A stretch of DNA of 64,000 nt from CBEULR01 sp965544035 (GTDB lineage Bacteria; Bacillota; Desulfotomaculia; Desulfotomaculales; Desulforudaceae): assembly GCA_965544035.1 (NCBI GenBank), contig CBEULR010000008.1, positions 1 through 64,000 of the forward strand, read 5' to 3'. Every line of letters starts with the position of its first letter. Position 1 is the stretch's first letter. Both the position numbers and the translations under genes were made by a program. The notes beneath the pieces were generated by a model. The model ran no database searches. It was not told the DNA's origin and saw nothing but the letters and a program-made list of their open reading frames with translations. Positions 52,709 to 61,922 of this stretch are shown here, piece after piece.

Positions 52709-54169
52709 CTAAATCCGTCTAATTCGGGGCGTCTTCCTGATATCGGCATTTGTCTTGCCCCGCATTTTGGTCCCTCCGACTGTAATCGGCAGTTCTTCTT
52801 TTCTTTCGGCATTGAACAAAAGTGTGGGCTGGGCATCGCTCACCGGCACTCCCTGGCCGTCTTTGCCGCAGGTGCCGATGGTGAAGCCCAGGTCGCTGCC
52901 GACCTCGGACACACGGCGGAGGACGTCGGGACCGTTGCCGGTCAAGGTGGCCCCGCGAATCATCGGCCCCACTTCCCCGTCCTGAATCAGGTATCCCTCG
53001 GCTACTTCAAATACAAAGTCACCGGTAGAGGTGTTCACCTGACCGCCGCCCATCTTGCGGACCAAGACTCCTTCGGTGACTTCCCGGATCAGTGCCTCCG
53101 GATCGGCCTTGCCGGGGGCGATATAAGTGTTCGCCATGCGGGGGATCGGCTTATGCTGGTAGGATTCGCGCCGCCCGTGCCCGTTTGAATCCTTCTTTTC
53201 CTTGCGCGCGGTTAAACGGTCGTAAAGGAAATCAGTAAGCTTCCCGTTCTTGATCAGGGTCACCGGGCGCGAAGGCACGCCCTCATCGTCCACGGCATAG
53301 GAACCGTAACGTTCGGGCAGGGTAGCATCATCGATCACCGTCACCGCCTTGTCGGCTACGGCATCGCCACGCCGTCCCGCGTACACCGACAGCCCTTTCT
53401 GCACAAGGTCGGCCTCCAGCCCGTGCCCGCAGGCCTCGTGGACCATCGTCCCCCCTGCTTCACCAGCCAGCACGACGGGTATCTTGCCTGAAGGCGCAGG
53501 TTCTGCATCCAATAGCGCCCTTGCCCGATGCGCGGCCGTGGCGGCCATCTGTTCGGGATCGTGACGCTTGAAGAGCTCAAAACCGCTGATCTCTCCGATG
53601 GCGTCATACCCGGTTTGGATCACGTCATCCCGGGCGGCAACGGCGTTGACCATGAACCTTGTGCGCACCCGGTGGTCCTCCACAAAGACTCCATCACTGT
53701 TGCCGATCGTCACACTCTGGATTACGTCGCCGTACCCGACCATCACCTGCTTGATCGCTTCCGCATCTACGGCCCGGGCCGCACGATCCGCCCGCTGTAG
53801 CAGGTCGACCTTGTGTTCGGCGCTCACCGTATCGGGCGGTTCTTGCACCGAAAAAGACACCTCCGGGCGCAGAGTGCGCAGATCCATAGTACGTTCCTGT
53901 TCACCGTTGCCCACCGCACGCGCCACCACTTCGGCCGACCGGAGAAGACCCTCGCGGCTCAGCTCATTCGTAAAGGCGTAGGCCGTGGCCTCCCCGGAAA
54001 TCACCCGAATGCCTGCCCCGACATCGGTACCGGACTGCATACGTTCAACTCTGCCGTCCTCCAGACCGATGCCGTTGACCTGTTTGTTCTCCACAAAAAC
54101 ATCGGCGAAATCACCACCCCGGGCCAACGCCGCAGACAAAATCTCGGACATCAATTCTTTAGAAATCAA
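52709..54169 (-). CDS. tldD: TldD family metalloprotease
   Basis: Catalytic subunit of the TldD/TldE protease. 486 residues. The zinc motif is HEACGHGLEAD (HExxxH) near residue 245, followed by GSYAVDDEGVPSRPVTLIKN and GRRESYQHKPIPRMANTYI. It lies 62 bp after pilO and 105 bp before the PmbA-like gene. No microcin or RiPP precursor is seen nearby. Confidence 0.93.
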   Translation of the reverse strand: MISKELMSEILSAALARGGDFADVFVENKQVNGIGLEDGRVERMQSGTDVGAGIRVISGEATAYAFTNELSREGLLRSAEVVARAVGNGEQERTMDLRTLRPEVSFSVQEPPDTVSAEHKVDLLQRADRAARAVDAEAIKQVMVGYGDVIQSVTIGNSDGVFVEDHRVRTRFMVNAVAARDDVIQTGYDAIGEISGFELFKRHDPEQMAATAAHRARALLDAEPAPSGKIPVVLAGEAGGTMVHEACGHGLEADLVQKGLSVYAGRRGDAVADKAVTVIDDATLPERYGSYAVDDEGVPSRPVTLIKNGKLTDFLYDRLTARKEKKDSNGHGRRESYQHKPIPRMANTYIAPGKADPEALIREVTEGVLVRKMGGGQVNTSTGDFVFEVAEGYLIQDGEVGPMIRGATLTGNGPDVLRRVSEVGSDLGFTIGTCGKDGQGVPVSDAQPTLLFNAERKEELPITVGGTKMRGKTNADIRKTPRIRRI

Positions 54170-54231
54170 AACCCAATCCCCCTATCGGTACCGATAACTT
54201 AGTTTGCTTCTCGTCGCCTAGTTTTATTTTT

Positions 54232-54855
54232 TCACCTGCCCGAAGTCTCGCTTCGCCGGTTTGAGAATACATCCGAACCGCTTTCAAAAATGGGATCCTC
54301 GTCTTCCGCGTACACGGCGGATCCCACCAACTGAACGGCCTGAACCGTCGCCAGCACCCGCCCTTCCCTTGCGGCCACCTCAAGATAGCGGACTTCAGCC
54401 TGAAGCGGGCCGTTTTCCAGCCAATGCAGGACAGACTTGACTCCGGGATAGGGTCCGTCAAGCTTCAGCTCCAGAGCTTCCGTGCGCAAGGGACTGTCCC
54501 CATCCTGCCTGAAAGGCCGGTAGCCTATGATGGCCACTCCCTCAACCGCGCATGTATCGATCACAGCCTCAATGCCCGCCCCCGATGAAAACCCGGATTC
54601 CGCGACGGCATCCGCCGCATCCGATCCCCCGGGTTCATCGGTCTCAGACCCGGACGGTCGGGTTTCCTCCACAGCGGCCACACGGCTGTCCACCGTACGC
54701 TCCAAGTGTATCAGTTCCAAGTAATACCTCGCCTGTGGAACAACCAATAAGCAAACGGCCGTCACCAGAGCCAGCCATCCCAGGGTGATCAGCACACGTG
54801 CCCTTTCGCGGGCGGTCAGTCTACGGTGATAATCTCCCCTGAATGGTAAACGCAA
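54232..54855 (-). CDS. pilO: type IV pilus assembly protein PilO-like
   Basis: A 207-residue protein with one N-terminal membrane helix (about 23-43), a short coiled coil and a ferredoxin-like domain (AVIDTCAVEGVAIIGYRPF, ALELKLDGPYPGVKSVLHWL). Fits PilO/GspM-type inner-membrane partners of PilN. It is weakly conserved and recognised mainly by place. Its start overlaps pilN by 35 bp. The first 25 residues are basic. Confidence 0.8.
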   Translation of the reverse strand: MRLPFRGDYHRRLTARERARVLITLGWLALVTAVCLLVVPQARYYLELIHLERTVDSRVAAVEETRPSGSETDEPGGSDAADAVAESGFSSGAGIEAVIDTCAVEGVAIIGYRPFRQDGDSPLRTEALELKLDGPYPGVKSVLHWLENGPLQAEVRYLEVAAREGRVLATVQAVQLVGSAVYAEDEDPIFESGSDVFSNRRSETSGR

Positions 54856-55363
54856 ACTCTCCGTCCTCCCGCCTGTCCAAGTTGCTCAGCTCCACCGTTG
54901 CATACAGTCCTGAACGCTCCAAGGCAACAAGAAGATCTCCGATCGCCCGCCCTGATCCGGAAACCCCCGTGATTTCCACTCTCTCCGGAGGCGAAGCAGG
55001 CATCGCTTTCTCAGACGACAGCACATCCGTATCAGCGGCCACCTTCAAGCCGATCAGTGTGACGTCGGGCGGCACACATTCATCCAGTCGGTCCACAACA
55101 TCTCGGATCAGCCGCCGCTGCGCACCGGGTACAGCAACTCCGGACATCTCTTCCATTCCTCCGGGCGCAAGGGTCAGCGCGTCAATCCGGGCACATCCGG
55201 CCTCAATCCGGTCCTCCAGGCGCGGGATCTCCACCGTCAGGTAGGCGTAACCAACCGCAAGCAGCAGGGCCGCAGCGAGCAGCAGCCGAAACGCCGGGGA
55301 TTCCCTTACCCGGTGCCCGTTCTGCGGTCTCAGATCCTCGGGCAGCAGATTCATACGATTCAC
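54821..55363 (-). CDS. pilN: type IV pilus assembly protein PilN
   Basis: Begins with MNRMNLLPEDLRP, the conserved NLLP motif that docks into PilM, followed by one membrane helix (about 27-45), a coiled coil and a ferredoxin-like domain. 180 residues. It overlaps both pilM (4 bp) and pilO, as in a translationally coupled operon. Confidence 0.9.
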   Translation of the reverse strand: MNRMNLLPEDLRPQNGHRVRESPAFRLLLAAALLLAVGYAYLTVEIPRLEDRIEAGCARIDALTLAPGGMEEMSGVAVPGAQRRLIRDVVDRLDECVPPDVTLIGLKVAADTDVLSSEKAMPASPPERVEITGVSGSGRAIGDLLVALERSGLYATVELSNLDRREDGEFAFTIQGRLSP

Positions 55364-56313
55364 GCTGCCATCGCCTCTTTGAGCGCCAGTCCGACCGCGG
55401 CTGCGAACCTCAGGTCTATTCGGTCCGCATTCGTCCAGGGCGGTTTCGCTTCAAACGTCTTCAGACCCAGGCTTTCGGCTATTGCAGCACCCAGTCCGCC
55501 CCCCGTGCCAACCTCACCAACCACCAGCAGCGTCTCGGGAAGAGTTCCCCCGTGGCGGTCCCGATACCAAAGCAGAGTCTGTTCGATTTCGGATGCCAAC
55601 CGACTCGCAATACGGTCACTGCCGTCACCCGCTTCCCATCCCGCCAGCAGGCGGGTGTAGCGCAGCACGCCTCCTTCAATAACAGCCAAGTCGGCCGTGA
55701 GGTCGTCGGGATCGAGCACGGCCAGGCAGGGAAACTCCGTCGCAGGCCGGTCGGCTGCTCGTGAGCCCGACAGGTAGCGCCACAGGGCGAGGGGCCTCAC
55801 CTCCAGTGACATCAACCACAGCCCGGCCTGCCTGAAGCTGTGGTAATACTCCAGTGCCGCCGCACGGGGGAGCGCCGCCACCAGATATTCCCCCACCCGA
55901 TCGGAATCACCGCCCCGATGTCCCAGAAGAACATAATCGTGCACCCACCCGTCTCCATAGACCGGGATTAACTGCGGCAATTGGTAGGCAAGTGCCGGCG
56001 CCACCTCCTTTTCGGGCATCGGCGGGAGACTTGTATGCCGCACCACCGCAATGCCGCTTTCCACTGCAGCCGACGTTGGCACATCGCCGGAAAGACCTAG
56101 GCGCGCCGCGCCTTCACCCAAGGTTTCTCTTAACTCCGACCGTGGCAGCTGAACAGTGTTGATGCCAACAGATCCGTCAGACATTCGGTCGTACCGGGCC
56201 AATCTGACTTCAGACCGGCGTACGTCCACGCCCACAAATGTTCCCGAACCCCGCCCCAGCAGGCGGAAGCGCCGTGCCGCATCAGCCACCAGCCGTAATG
56301 CTTGTTCTCCCAT
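55360..56313 (-). CDS. pilM: type IV pilus assembly protein PilM
   Basis: Actin-like cytoplasmic ATPase that links PilN to the pilus motor. 317 residues with the ribonuclease H-like FVGVDVRRSEVRLARYD start and LLVVGEVGTGGGLGAAIAES in the second subdomain. Starts 32 bp inside the end of the PilX-like gene. Confidence 0.9.
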   Translation of the reverse strand: MGEQALRLVADAARRFRLLGRGSGTFVGVDVRRSEVRLARYDRMSDGSVGINTVQLPRSELRETLGEGAARLGLSGDVPTSAAVESGIAVVRHTSLPPMPEKEVAPALAYQLPQLIPVYGDGWVHDYVLLGHRGGDSDRVGEYLVAALPRAAALEYYHSFRQAGLWLMSLEVRPLALWRYLSGSRAADRPATEFPCLAVLDPDDLTADLAVIEGGVLRYTRLLAGWEAGDGSDRIASRLASEIEQTLLWYRDRHGGTLPETLLVVGEVGTGGGLGAAIAESLGLKTFEAKPPWTNADRIDLRFAAAVGLALKEAMAA

Positions 56314-57265
56314 AGTAAACGTTGTACATTTCCCCCCAGTACCTGACGTCTATGCTGCGGCTGAAAACAGGCAGCGACTCACTGATGAGACCGAGATCCA
56401 ACTCGATCACGCTCTCCGGTCCGGCGTGAACCCGGTCTGCGATCAGCCCGCCCTGCAGTTGCGCCGCATCCTCAAGCCGAACCTCGCCGCCGGCGGCAAC
56501 CAGCACCCGGGCCGAAACCCCTTGAGCTATGCGAATATCGTTCGGGGTCAGGAATACAACGCACCCGCTTGCGGAGTTTCCCGGATAATAGTTACCGATG
56601 ATGTCGATATCTCCGGCAACAAAATAGATTGCCCGGCCCTCGTACCGCCCTCCGTGAACGGCCAGATCTCCGTCAACATAGTACAGTCCGTTTACTTTGC
56701 CCCCGTACAGCACGCCGTTTCCATCGGTTACCCACTCCGCTCGCCGGCGAAACCACTCCGGTTCGAATTCCGGGGCCGGTTGTTCCGCCAATCCCGTACT
56801 CAAGCCCTCCCCGTCCGGCGCTTCAACAATCCATTCGCCGGCCCGGATTCCGGCAGTGAAGTCCAACGGCGGATATAAGACCGCTTCGAACAGAACGTGC
56901 CTCACGGCATTCCGGTGCTCGCCCCTGGTCTCCAGACGCAGTTCTACCGCCCCCGGAAGCGTCCTCTGACGACCCTTAACCTGCAGCGACCCTTCCGGGA
57001 CCGGACGTTCATAAAGTAGCCTGCATTCCGATCCGGACGGTATCTCGGCCAGCACATCCCAATCCTGGAGAATTCGAGCGAGGACTTCCTCCACCCCGTC
57101 CTCGGCGGTGTAATAGGCCTGAAGCCGGTCAACATAAAACACTCCGACCCTCTTCTGACCGACCGACAGGGCGAGCACCGTGCCGGTCAGCAGCACCAAC
57201 AGCGCCAAGGCCACCGCCACCAGCAGGGTTACCTGGCCCCGATGGTTCGCGGAGTGCCTAATCAC
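56282..57265 (-). CDS. PilX-like pilus assembly protein
   Basis: A 327-residue protein from GTG at 57265, which overlaps the upstream stop by 8 bp. One N-terminal membrane helix (QVTLLVAVALALLVLLTGTV) is followed by the YYTAEDGVEE sequence typical of PilX_N proteins. The C-terminal half (about 200-310) has a bactofilin-like beta pattern (YYVDGDLAVHGGRYEG, RIAQGVSARVLVAAGGEVRL), as in the DUF7305 domain found with PilX. No prepilin cleavage site. The open frame extends to 57316. Likely a minor pilin-like or assembly protein. Confidence 0.75.
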   Translation of the reverse strand: MIRHSANHRGQVTLLVAVALALLVLLTGTVLALSVGQKRVGVFYVDRLQAYYTAEDGVEEVLARILQDWDVLAEIPSGSECRLLYERPVPEGSLQVKGRQRTLPGAVELRLETRGEHRNAVRHVLFEAVLYPPLDFTAGIRAGEWIVEAPDGEGLSTGLAEQPAPEFEPEWFRRRAEWVTDGNGVLYGGKVNGLYYVDGDLAVHGGRYEGRAIYFVAGDIDIIGNYYPGNSASGCVVFLTPNDIRIAQGVSARVLVAAGGEVRLEDAAQLQGGLIADRVHAGPESVIELDLGLISESLPVFSRSIDVRYWGEMYNVYYGRTSITAGG

Positions 57266-57725
57266 CGCCTGCACGCACCCATACCGAGGTCTCCAGGGAT
57301 ACCGGTTTCCCCTCATTTAGTTCGCTCCGGAGACGCAGGGTAATCAAGCCGTTGGGACGGGACAACACCTCGAAACCGTCGACGCCGTCGGCCACACTGT
57401 TCGCTCCGCCGTCGACCTTGCGCAGCAGCTGCCGTCCCTGCGAATCAAGATAGTAGTGCACCAGTTTTCCGCGAACATTTCGGAACGCTATATGGTCAGC
57501 CGACTGGCCACCATCCGCAATCGCCACGGCCGACCGAACTTCACGGGCCATTCGGTCCAGCCCGATGCGGAGGTGGTCTCTGGTTTCGAGTTCATCCGCC
57601 TGAACGCGCCAGAAGAGGAGCCCCCTCTGGTATGCCGCCAGCAGTGCCGAAAGCAGGATCCCTGTGATCAGCACGGCCACCAACACCTCGATCAGGGTGA
57701 ATCCTCTGCTGTTCATCGCACTCAC
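57258..57725 (-). CDS. prepilin-type protein (PulJ/GspJ-like)
   Basis: A 155-residue prepilin. The class III signal SRGFTLIEVLVAVLITGILL is intact, with cleavage after Gly8 and Glu at +5. The rest is a beta-rich domain with LRIGLDRMAREVRSAVAIAD, usual in minor pseudopilins of the J type. Overlaps the PilV-like gene (4 bp) and the PilX-like gene (8 bp). Confidence 0.85.
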   Translation of the reverse strand: MSAMNSRGFTLIEVLVAVLITGILLSALLAAYQRGLLFWRVQADELETRDHLRIGLDRMAREVRSAVAIADGGQSADHIAFRNVRGKLVHYYLDSQGRQLLRKVDGGANSVADGVDGFEVLSRPNGLITLRLRSELNEGKPVSLETSVWVRAGGD

Positions 57726-58108
57726 CTCGCGCCTCTTCGCGCTCGGAGAACCGAGATTTCTTCTCCGGTCGCATCCGAAACGACGGTTACCGTAATTTCA
57801 ACCAGCCCCGGTTCCACCTTCTCAATGCCGGTCGTATAGCACAGTGAGGCAAACGGCTCAGGAAACGGCGTGGGACCCTCATCGGCCAAAGCACCGAAGG
57901 GCATACCCTTCAGCTCTTCGATTTTCCCCTGTGCCAGGCTGACCGCAGTCACCTGATCCCAACTCTCGCTCGAAACCGTCCTGCCCTGGACAAAAAGACC
58001 GAGGAGAGGGACCAGGGCAACCGACAGAATAACAACAGCTACCAATAACTCAATCATGGTAAATCCGCGGTCATTTCTGGTCACGGGGAACCTCCCAGCA
58101 ATTCTCAA
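57722..58108 (-). CDS. prepilin-type protein (PilV/GspI-like)
   Basis: 128 residues with prepilin signal NDRGFTMIELLVAVVILSVA (cleavage after Gly, Glu at +5) and the short V/I-type domain (SLAQGKIEELKGMPFGAL). Overlaps its neighbours by 4 and 38 bp. Confidence 0.86.
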   Translation of the reverse strand: MRIAGRFPVTRNDRGFTMIELLVAVVILSVALVPLLGLFVQGRTVSSESWDQVTAVSLAQGKIEELKGMPFGALADEGPTPFPEPFASLCYTTGIEKVEPGLVEITVTVVSDATGEEISVLRARRGAR

Positions 58109-58574
58109 TCCTCACCCGACCGGTCACCGGCTTCACCACCACCCGGCTCTCCAAACCGGTGGCCCTGTGCTTCAATACCACCGTTCCGCCGCCGTCCCGC
58201 GGTGAAACGGAACCGTTTCTGAACCATACCCGCATGTCGTTGTTGCCGAAGCCGGCCGATACAATTGAAACACCATCGGGCAGGTAAACCGTGTTCAGGA
58301 CCCGTGTATTACGCAATACCGTATAGCGGTCCTCCCTAAAATGAATCTTGAACTCGTCGGCGCTTTCTTCGTTCAGCACCCTTTCTTGCACTTCCCGGAT
58401 GTCGGCAGCAAGGATGCGTGCCGCGGCATCCAGCTGATGCCGGACAAGACCAGTCCTGAATCCGGGCACGGTTAGTGCGCCCAGAACCCCGAGCAGCAAG
58501 ACCACAATCAGGAGTTCAATCAGGGTGAAACCCCGTTCGGTTTTACTCGGTTTCGGAACAGGATACACTTTCAC
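58071..58574 (-). CDS. prepilin-type protein (GspH/FimT-like)
   Basis: About 167 residues from GTG at 58574, with GGGTGGG upstream; the frame is open to 58628. Signal ERGFTLIELLIVVLLLGVLG with Glu at +5, followed by RILAADIREVQERVLNEESA, a GspH pattern. Overlaps the GspG-like gene by 32 bp. Confidence 0.85.
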   Translation of the reverse strand: MKVYPVPKPSKTERGFTLIELLIVVLLLGVLGALTVPGFRTGLVRHQLDAAARILAADIREVQERVLNEESADEFKIHFREDRYTVLRNTRVLNTVYLPDGVSIVSAGFGNNDMRVWFRNGSVSPRDGGGTVVLKHRATGLESRVVVKPVTGRVRIENCWEVPRDQK

Positions 58575-58998
58575 CCCACCCGGATACGGAATGGTTCCCG
58601 GCCGCCGGATCGTCCTTTTCAGTAACATACCAGTTCTTACCGTCTTTCTGCCCGGTAGAGGTAACGATAAACTGCGTGCGGTCTCCGCTTACTAGATAAT
58701 GGTAAGATCCGCCCCAAGGGTCCTTGATCCCGTTCCGATCTCCGGTCCAGCTTATCCCGTACTCCTGCAACACCTCGTCAACTTCATCGGCAACAGGAAA
58801 TCCTGCGGCAGGGTGTTCAATCCGGTAGACCTCCAGGGCCGCCTTAATGGTCTTCAGGTCGGCCTGCACCACAGCCAGACGCGCCTTCTCGGGTTGAGAG
58901 GCGTATTTCGGAATCACCAGTGCACCGATGATCCCCAAAATGAGAACGACGACCAGCAGTTCGGCCAAGGTAAACCCTTGCTCATCCCGCAGCTTCAC
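58543..58998 (-). CDS. major pilin-like protein (GspG type)
   Basis: 151 residues. Prepilin signal DEQGFTLAELLVVVLILGII, then KARLAVVQADLKTIKAALEV and the GspG-like DPWGGSYHYL motif that builds the calcium-site loop. First of four prepilin genes, so probably the main subunit. The start is the ATG at 58998, 20 bp after pilC. Confidence 0.88.
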   Translation of the reverse strand: MKLRDEQGFTLAELLVVVLILGIIGALVIPKYASQPEKARLAVVQADLKTIKAALEVYRIEHPAAGFPVADEVDEVLQEYGISWTGDRNGIKDPWGGSYHYLVSGDRTQFIVTSTGQKDGKNWYVTEKDDPAAGNHSVSGWGESVSCSETE

Positions 58999-59018
58999 AC
59001 CCGATCAACCCCATTCCT

Positions 59019-60218
59019 CTACTGAATACTCCAGACGATATCGAACATCGGCAGCAGAACCGAAAGCAGAATCAGACCGACCACTACACCGATCCCCAGA
59101 ATCAGCAGCGGTTCCAAAAGCGTAGTGATCCCGGCAATCCGGGCATCGGCATCCTGGTCAAAATAATCGGCCAGGCGGTCTAAGAGTGAACCAAGCTCAC
59201 CCGTCTCCTCCCCGATCGCCACCACCTCCGGGATGATCCCCGGAATCAGCGTTTCCTGACGGAGAGCTTGCGCCAGCGTTACGCCCTCCGCAACCCGGGT
59301 ACGCACCCTGCTCAGGACCGGAGCCAGAGCACCGTAACCGGCCATCTCCTTCACCACATCCAGAGACTTCAGGATGGGAACTCCGCCGTTGGTCAAACCG
59401 CCTAAGGTGCGGCACATCCCGGCCATCATTCCGGAAAGATACAGTTTACCTATCACCGGCAGGCGCAAAATCATATGATCCATACGCTGCCGTGCCTCTC
59501 CCCTGAGAGCCAGCCATCCATAAAAAGCGACAAGCACCAGTATGGTCATTAACAAAGGAAAACAATTCTGCAGGAAGAGGCTGACCGAGAATACGATCAT
59601 TGTGGAGGTCGGCAACGGCGCATTAAGGGCCGTCAGCATGCCGTGAAAGGAGGGAAGGATGTATACCAGCAGTACTACGAACACTACCAGCGAAACCGCA
59701 AGAATCAGAGTCGGATAGGTAAGGGCGGCGACAACTTTGGACCGGAAGGAGTGCTGCCGCTCGTAATGCATTCCCAGTCTCTCCATAACCGGGACTAATC
59801 GACCGCTCAGCTCACCAGCCTCCGCCATACTGCAGAACAGTGCCGAAAACACGCGCGGATGGGCCCTGAAAGCATCGGCCAGACCGGCACCCTCACCCAG
59901 TCGGGCGGTTACCGATTGCAATGCACGGCGAAGCTCCGGGTTCGATGATTGCCGTCCCAGGATGCCGACCGCGCTTCCTGGTGACAATCCGGCTTGCACC
60001 AAAGCTGCCAATTGGCGGCAGAACCATCCCAAGTCCCGGACCGAAACCCCTGTACGGCGAAAAAACGCCTCGGACGAGGAGGCCGGACGGATATCGGTAA
60101 CCCAAAGCTTTCGGCTTCGCAACAAGGCTGCCGCCTCCGCCGTATCGGCTGCGGTGATCGTTCCCTTCAAGAGCCGCCCCTGAGCATCACGCCCTGCGTA
60201 GTGGAAGTCTGAAGCCAT
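59019..60218 (-). CDS. pilC: type IV pilus/secretion inner-membrane platform protein (PilC/GspF)
   Basis: Polytopic platform protein that couples the motor ATPase to pilin assembly. 399 residues with two GspF repeats, each ending in membrane helices. ALFCSMAEAGELSGRLVPVM, MCRTLGGLTNGGVPILKSLD and VVAIGEETGELGSLLDRLAD are diagnostic. It lies 114 bp after pilB, with no gene between. Confidence 0.94.
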   Translation of the reverse strand: MASDFHYAGRDAQGRLLKGTITAADTAEAAALLRSRKLWVTDIRPASSSEAFFRRTGVSVRDLGWFCRQLAALVQAGLSPGSAVGILGRQSSNPELRRALQSVTARLGEGAGLADAFRAHPRVFSALFCSMAEAGELSGRLVPVMERLGMHYERQHSFRSKVVAALTYPTLILAVSLVVFVVLLVYILPSFHGMLTALNAPLPTSTMIVFSVSLFLQNCFPLLMTILVLVAFYGWLALRGEARQRMDHMILRLPVIGKLYLSGMMAGMCRTLGGLTNGGVPILKSLDVVKEMAGYGALAPVLSRVRTRVAEGVTLAQALRQETLIPGIIPEVVAIGEETGELGSLLDRLADYFDQDADARIAGITTLLEPLLILGIGVVVGLILLSVLLPMFDIVWSIQ

Positions 60219-60332
60219 CTATTTCACCTGTGAGCAAAATGGATCCATAATGGCTAATATTTCAACTATTTGTCCGTTTTTCCTGCTTGCTGGTAGATAT
60301 TTATACCTTGTGTCGAAGGCATCGGGGTGCAG

Positions 60333-61904
60333 CTAATCTCCCGTATGCGTGATACGCATCACCTCACTAATGGTGGTTACACCATCGTACACTTTACGCA
60401 GGCCTTCTTCACCTATGGTAATCATGCCCTCCGCTCTGGCCGCCCGTTTCAAGTCGGCCAAAGGAACCCGGCGGCAGACTAGTTCACGCAAGCGATTGGT
60501 TACAACCAGGAACTCCGCCACCGCCACCCGCCCGCGGTAACCGGAACCGTCGCACCGTTCACACCCCACAGCCCGGTAGATCTTATGCCGGGATTCACTG
60601 TTCCCCAAGAATACCGCCTCACGTGAGCCCCTCTCCGGTGTATAGGCTTCACGACAGTGGGGGCAGACCCGCCGTACCAGACGCTGGCTCAAGACCCCCA
60701 GTACCGATGAGGCAACAAGGTACGGTTCGATCCCCATGTCGGCGAGCCTGGTCAGGGCGCCCGCCGCGTCGTTGGTGTGCAGGGTGCTAAACACCATGTG
60801 GCCCGTGATCGCGGCCCGGGTGGCAATTTCGGCCGTCTCCCGGTCACGGATTTCGCCGACCATTATGATCTCCGGATCCTGCCGCAGGATGGACCGTAGA
60901 GCACGTGCAAAATCAAGACCGGCCCTGCGGTTGATCTGGATTTGATTTACGCCGGGCAACAGGTATTCAACGGGATCTTCAATGGTGACGATGTTTACCT
61001 CGGGGGTGTTCAGTTCCTGAAGGACGGCATACAGTGTGGTGGTTTTTCCGCTGCCGGTGGGACCGGTGACCAGCACCATTCCATAAGGATCATCAATCAA
61101 TTCTCGAAAACACCGTAAGCTGTCCCGTGATAAACCCAGTTCATCCAGACCGAGCAGAACTCGACTGCGATCGAGCAAGCGAAGCACCGCCTTTTCCCCA
61201 AACACAGTGTGAACGGTGGACACCCGCAGATCAATGTCCCGTCGTCCCACGCGCACTGCAACACGACCATCCTGGGGGAGACGCCTTTCGGCAATATCCA
61301 TATCGGCCATTATCTTGACCCGCGAAATCAGAGAGGGACCGACCCCGGCGGGGACATTCATCACCGGATTGAGCACCCCGTCCACCCGGAACCGGACAAG
61401 CAGTCCGTCAGCCTGCGGTTCGAGGTGAATATCGGTTGCCTCGCGCTGTACTGCACGGGCGATGATGGTGTGCACCAACCGAGCGACCGGACCGTCACCA
61501 ACGGCTGCATCCACCGGACGGTACACCGTTTCTTCCGGAACACTCCCGTCCGCCTCATGGATGCTGGCCGTCAGCCGCCCCAGGAGAGCATCACCGAAAA
61601 CACGGTCGATTGTTTTCTCGATCAGGTTTTCCGGCCAGCGCACTGCTTCGATAACCGGGCACCCGCTGACCAGCCGCACATCATCGATGGCAGCCACATC
61701 CCGGGGATCGGCCATGGCCAACGTAAGACGCAAACCATCCCTCTCCAAAGGGAAAACCCGATGCCGCCGCATCAGGTCTTCCGGGACAAGACGAAGAACA
61801 TCCGGCTCCACCGTTAGCGGCCGGCCCTCGCAGTCATACAACACTTCTGAGAACCCATCCCCGTCCACGCCGACAGCCGGTCCGGTCTTGTTTTCGGGTT
61901 TCAT
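60333..61904 (-). CDS. pilB: type IV pilus/secretion assembly ATPase (PilB/GspE)
   Basis: Hexameric motor for pilin polymerisation. 523 residues: N-terminal GspE domain (about 20-130), then the ATPase with Walker A GPTGSGKTTTLYAVL, the Asp box IVTIEDPVEYLL and the Walker B region IIMVGEIRDRETAEIA. Zinc cysteines are in VCPHCREAY and CERCDGSGY. It starts 18 bp after aroB. No PilT retraction ATPase gene is in the operon. Confidence 0.95.
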   Translation of the reverse strand: MKPENKTGPAVGVDGDGFSEVLYDCEGRPLTVEPDVLRLVPEDLMRRHRVFPLERDGLRLTLAMADPRDVAAIDDVRLVSGCPVIEAVRWPENLIEKTIDRVFGDALLGRLTASIHEADGSVPEETVYRPVDAAVGDGPVARLVHTIIARAVQREATDIHLEPQADGLLVRFRVDGVLNPVMNVPAGVGPSLISRVKIMADMDIAERRLPQDGRVAVRVGRRDIDLRVSTVHTVFGEKAVLRLLDRSRVLLGLDELGLSRDSLRCFRELIDDPYGMVLVTGPTGSGKTTTLYAVLQELNTPEVNIVTIEDPVEYLLPGVNQIQINRRAGLDFARALRSILRQDPEIIMVGEIRDRETAEIATRAAITGHMVFSTLHTNDAAGALTRLADMGIEPYLVASSVLGVLSQRLVRRVCPHCREAYTPERGSREAVFLGNSESRHKIYRAVGCERCDGSGYRGRVAVAEFLVVTNRLRELVCRRVPLADLKRAARAEGMITIGEEGLRKVYDGVTTISEVMRITHTGD

Positions 61905-61922
61905 AAGATGTCCCTCCCCGCA

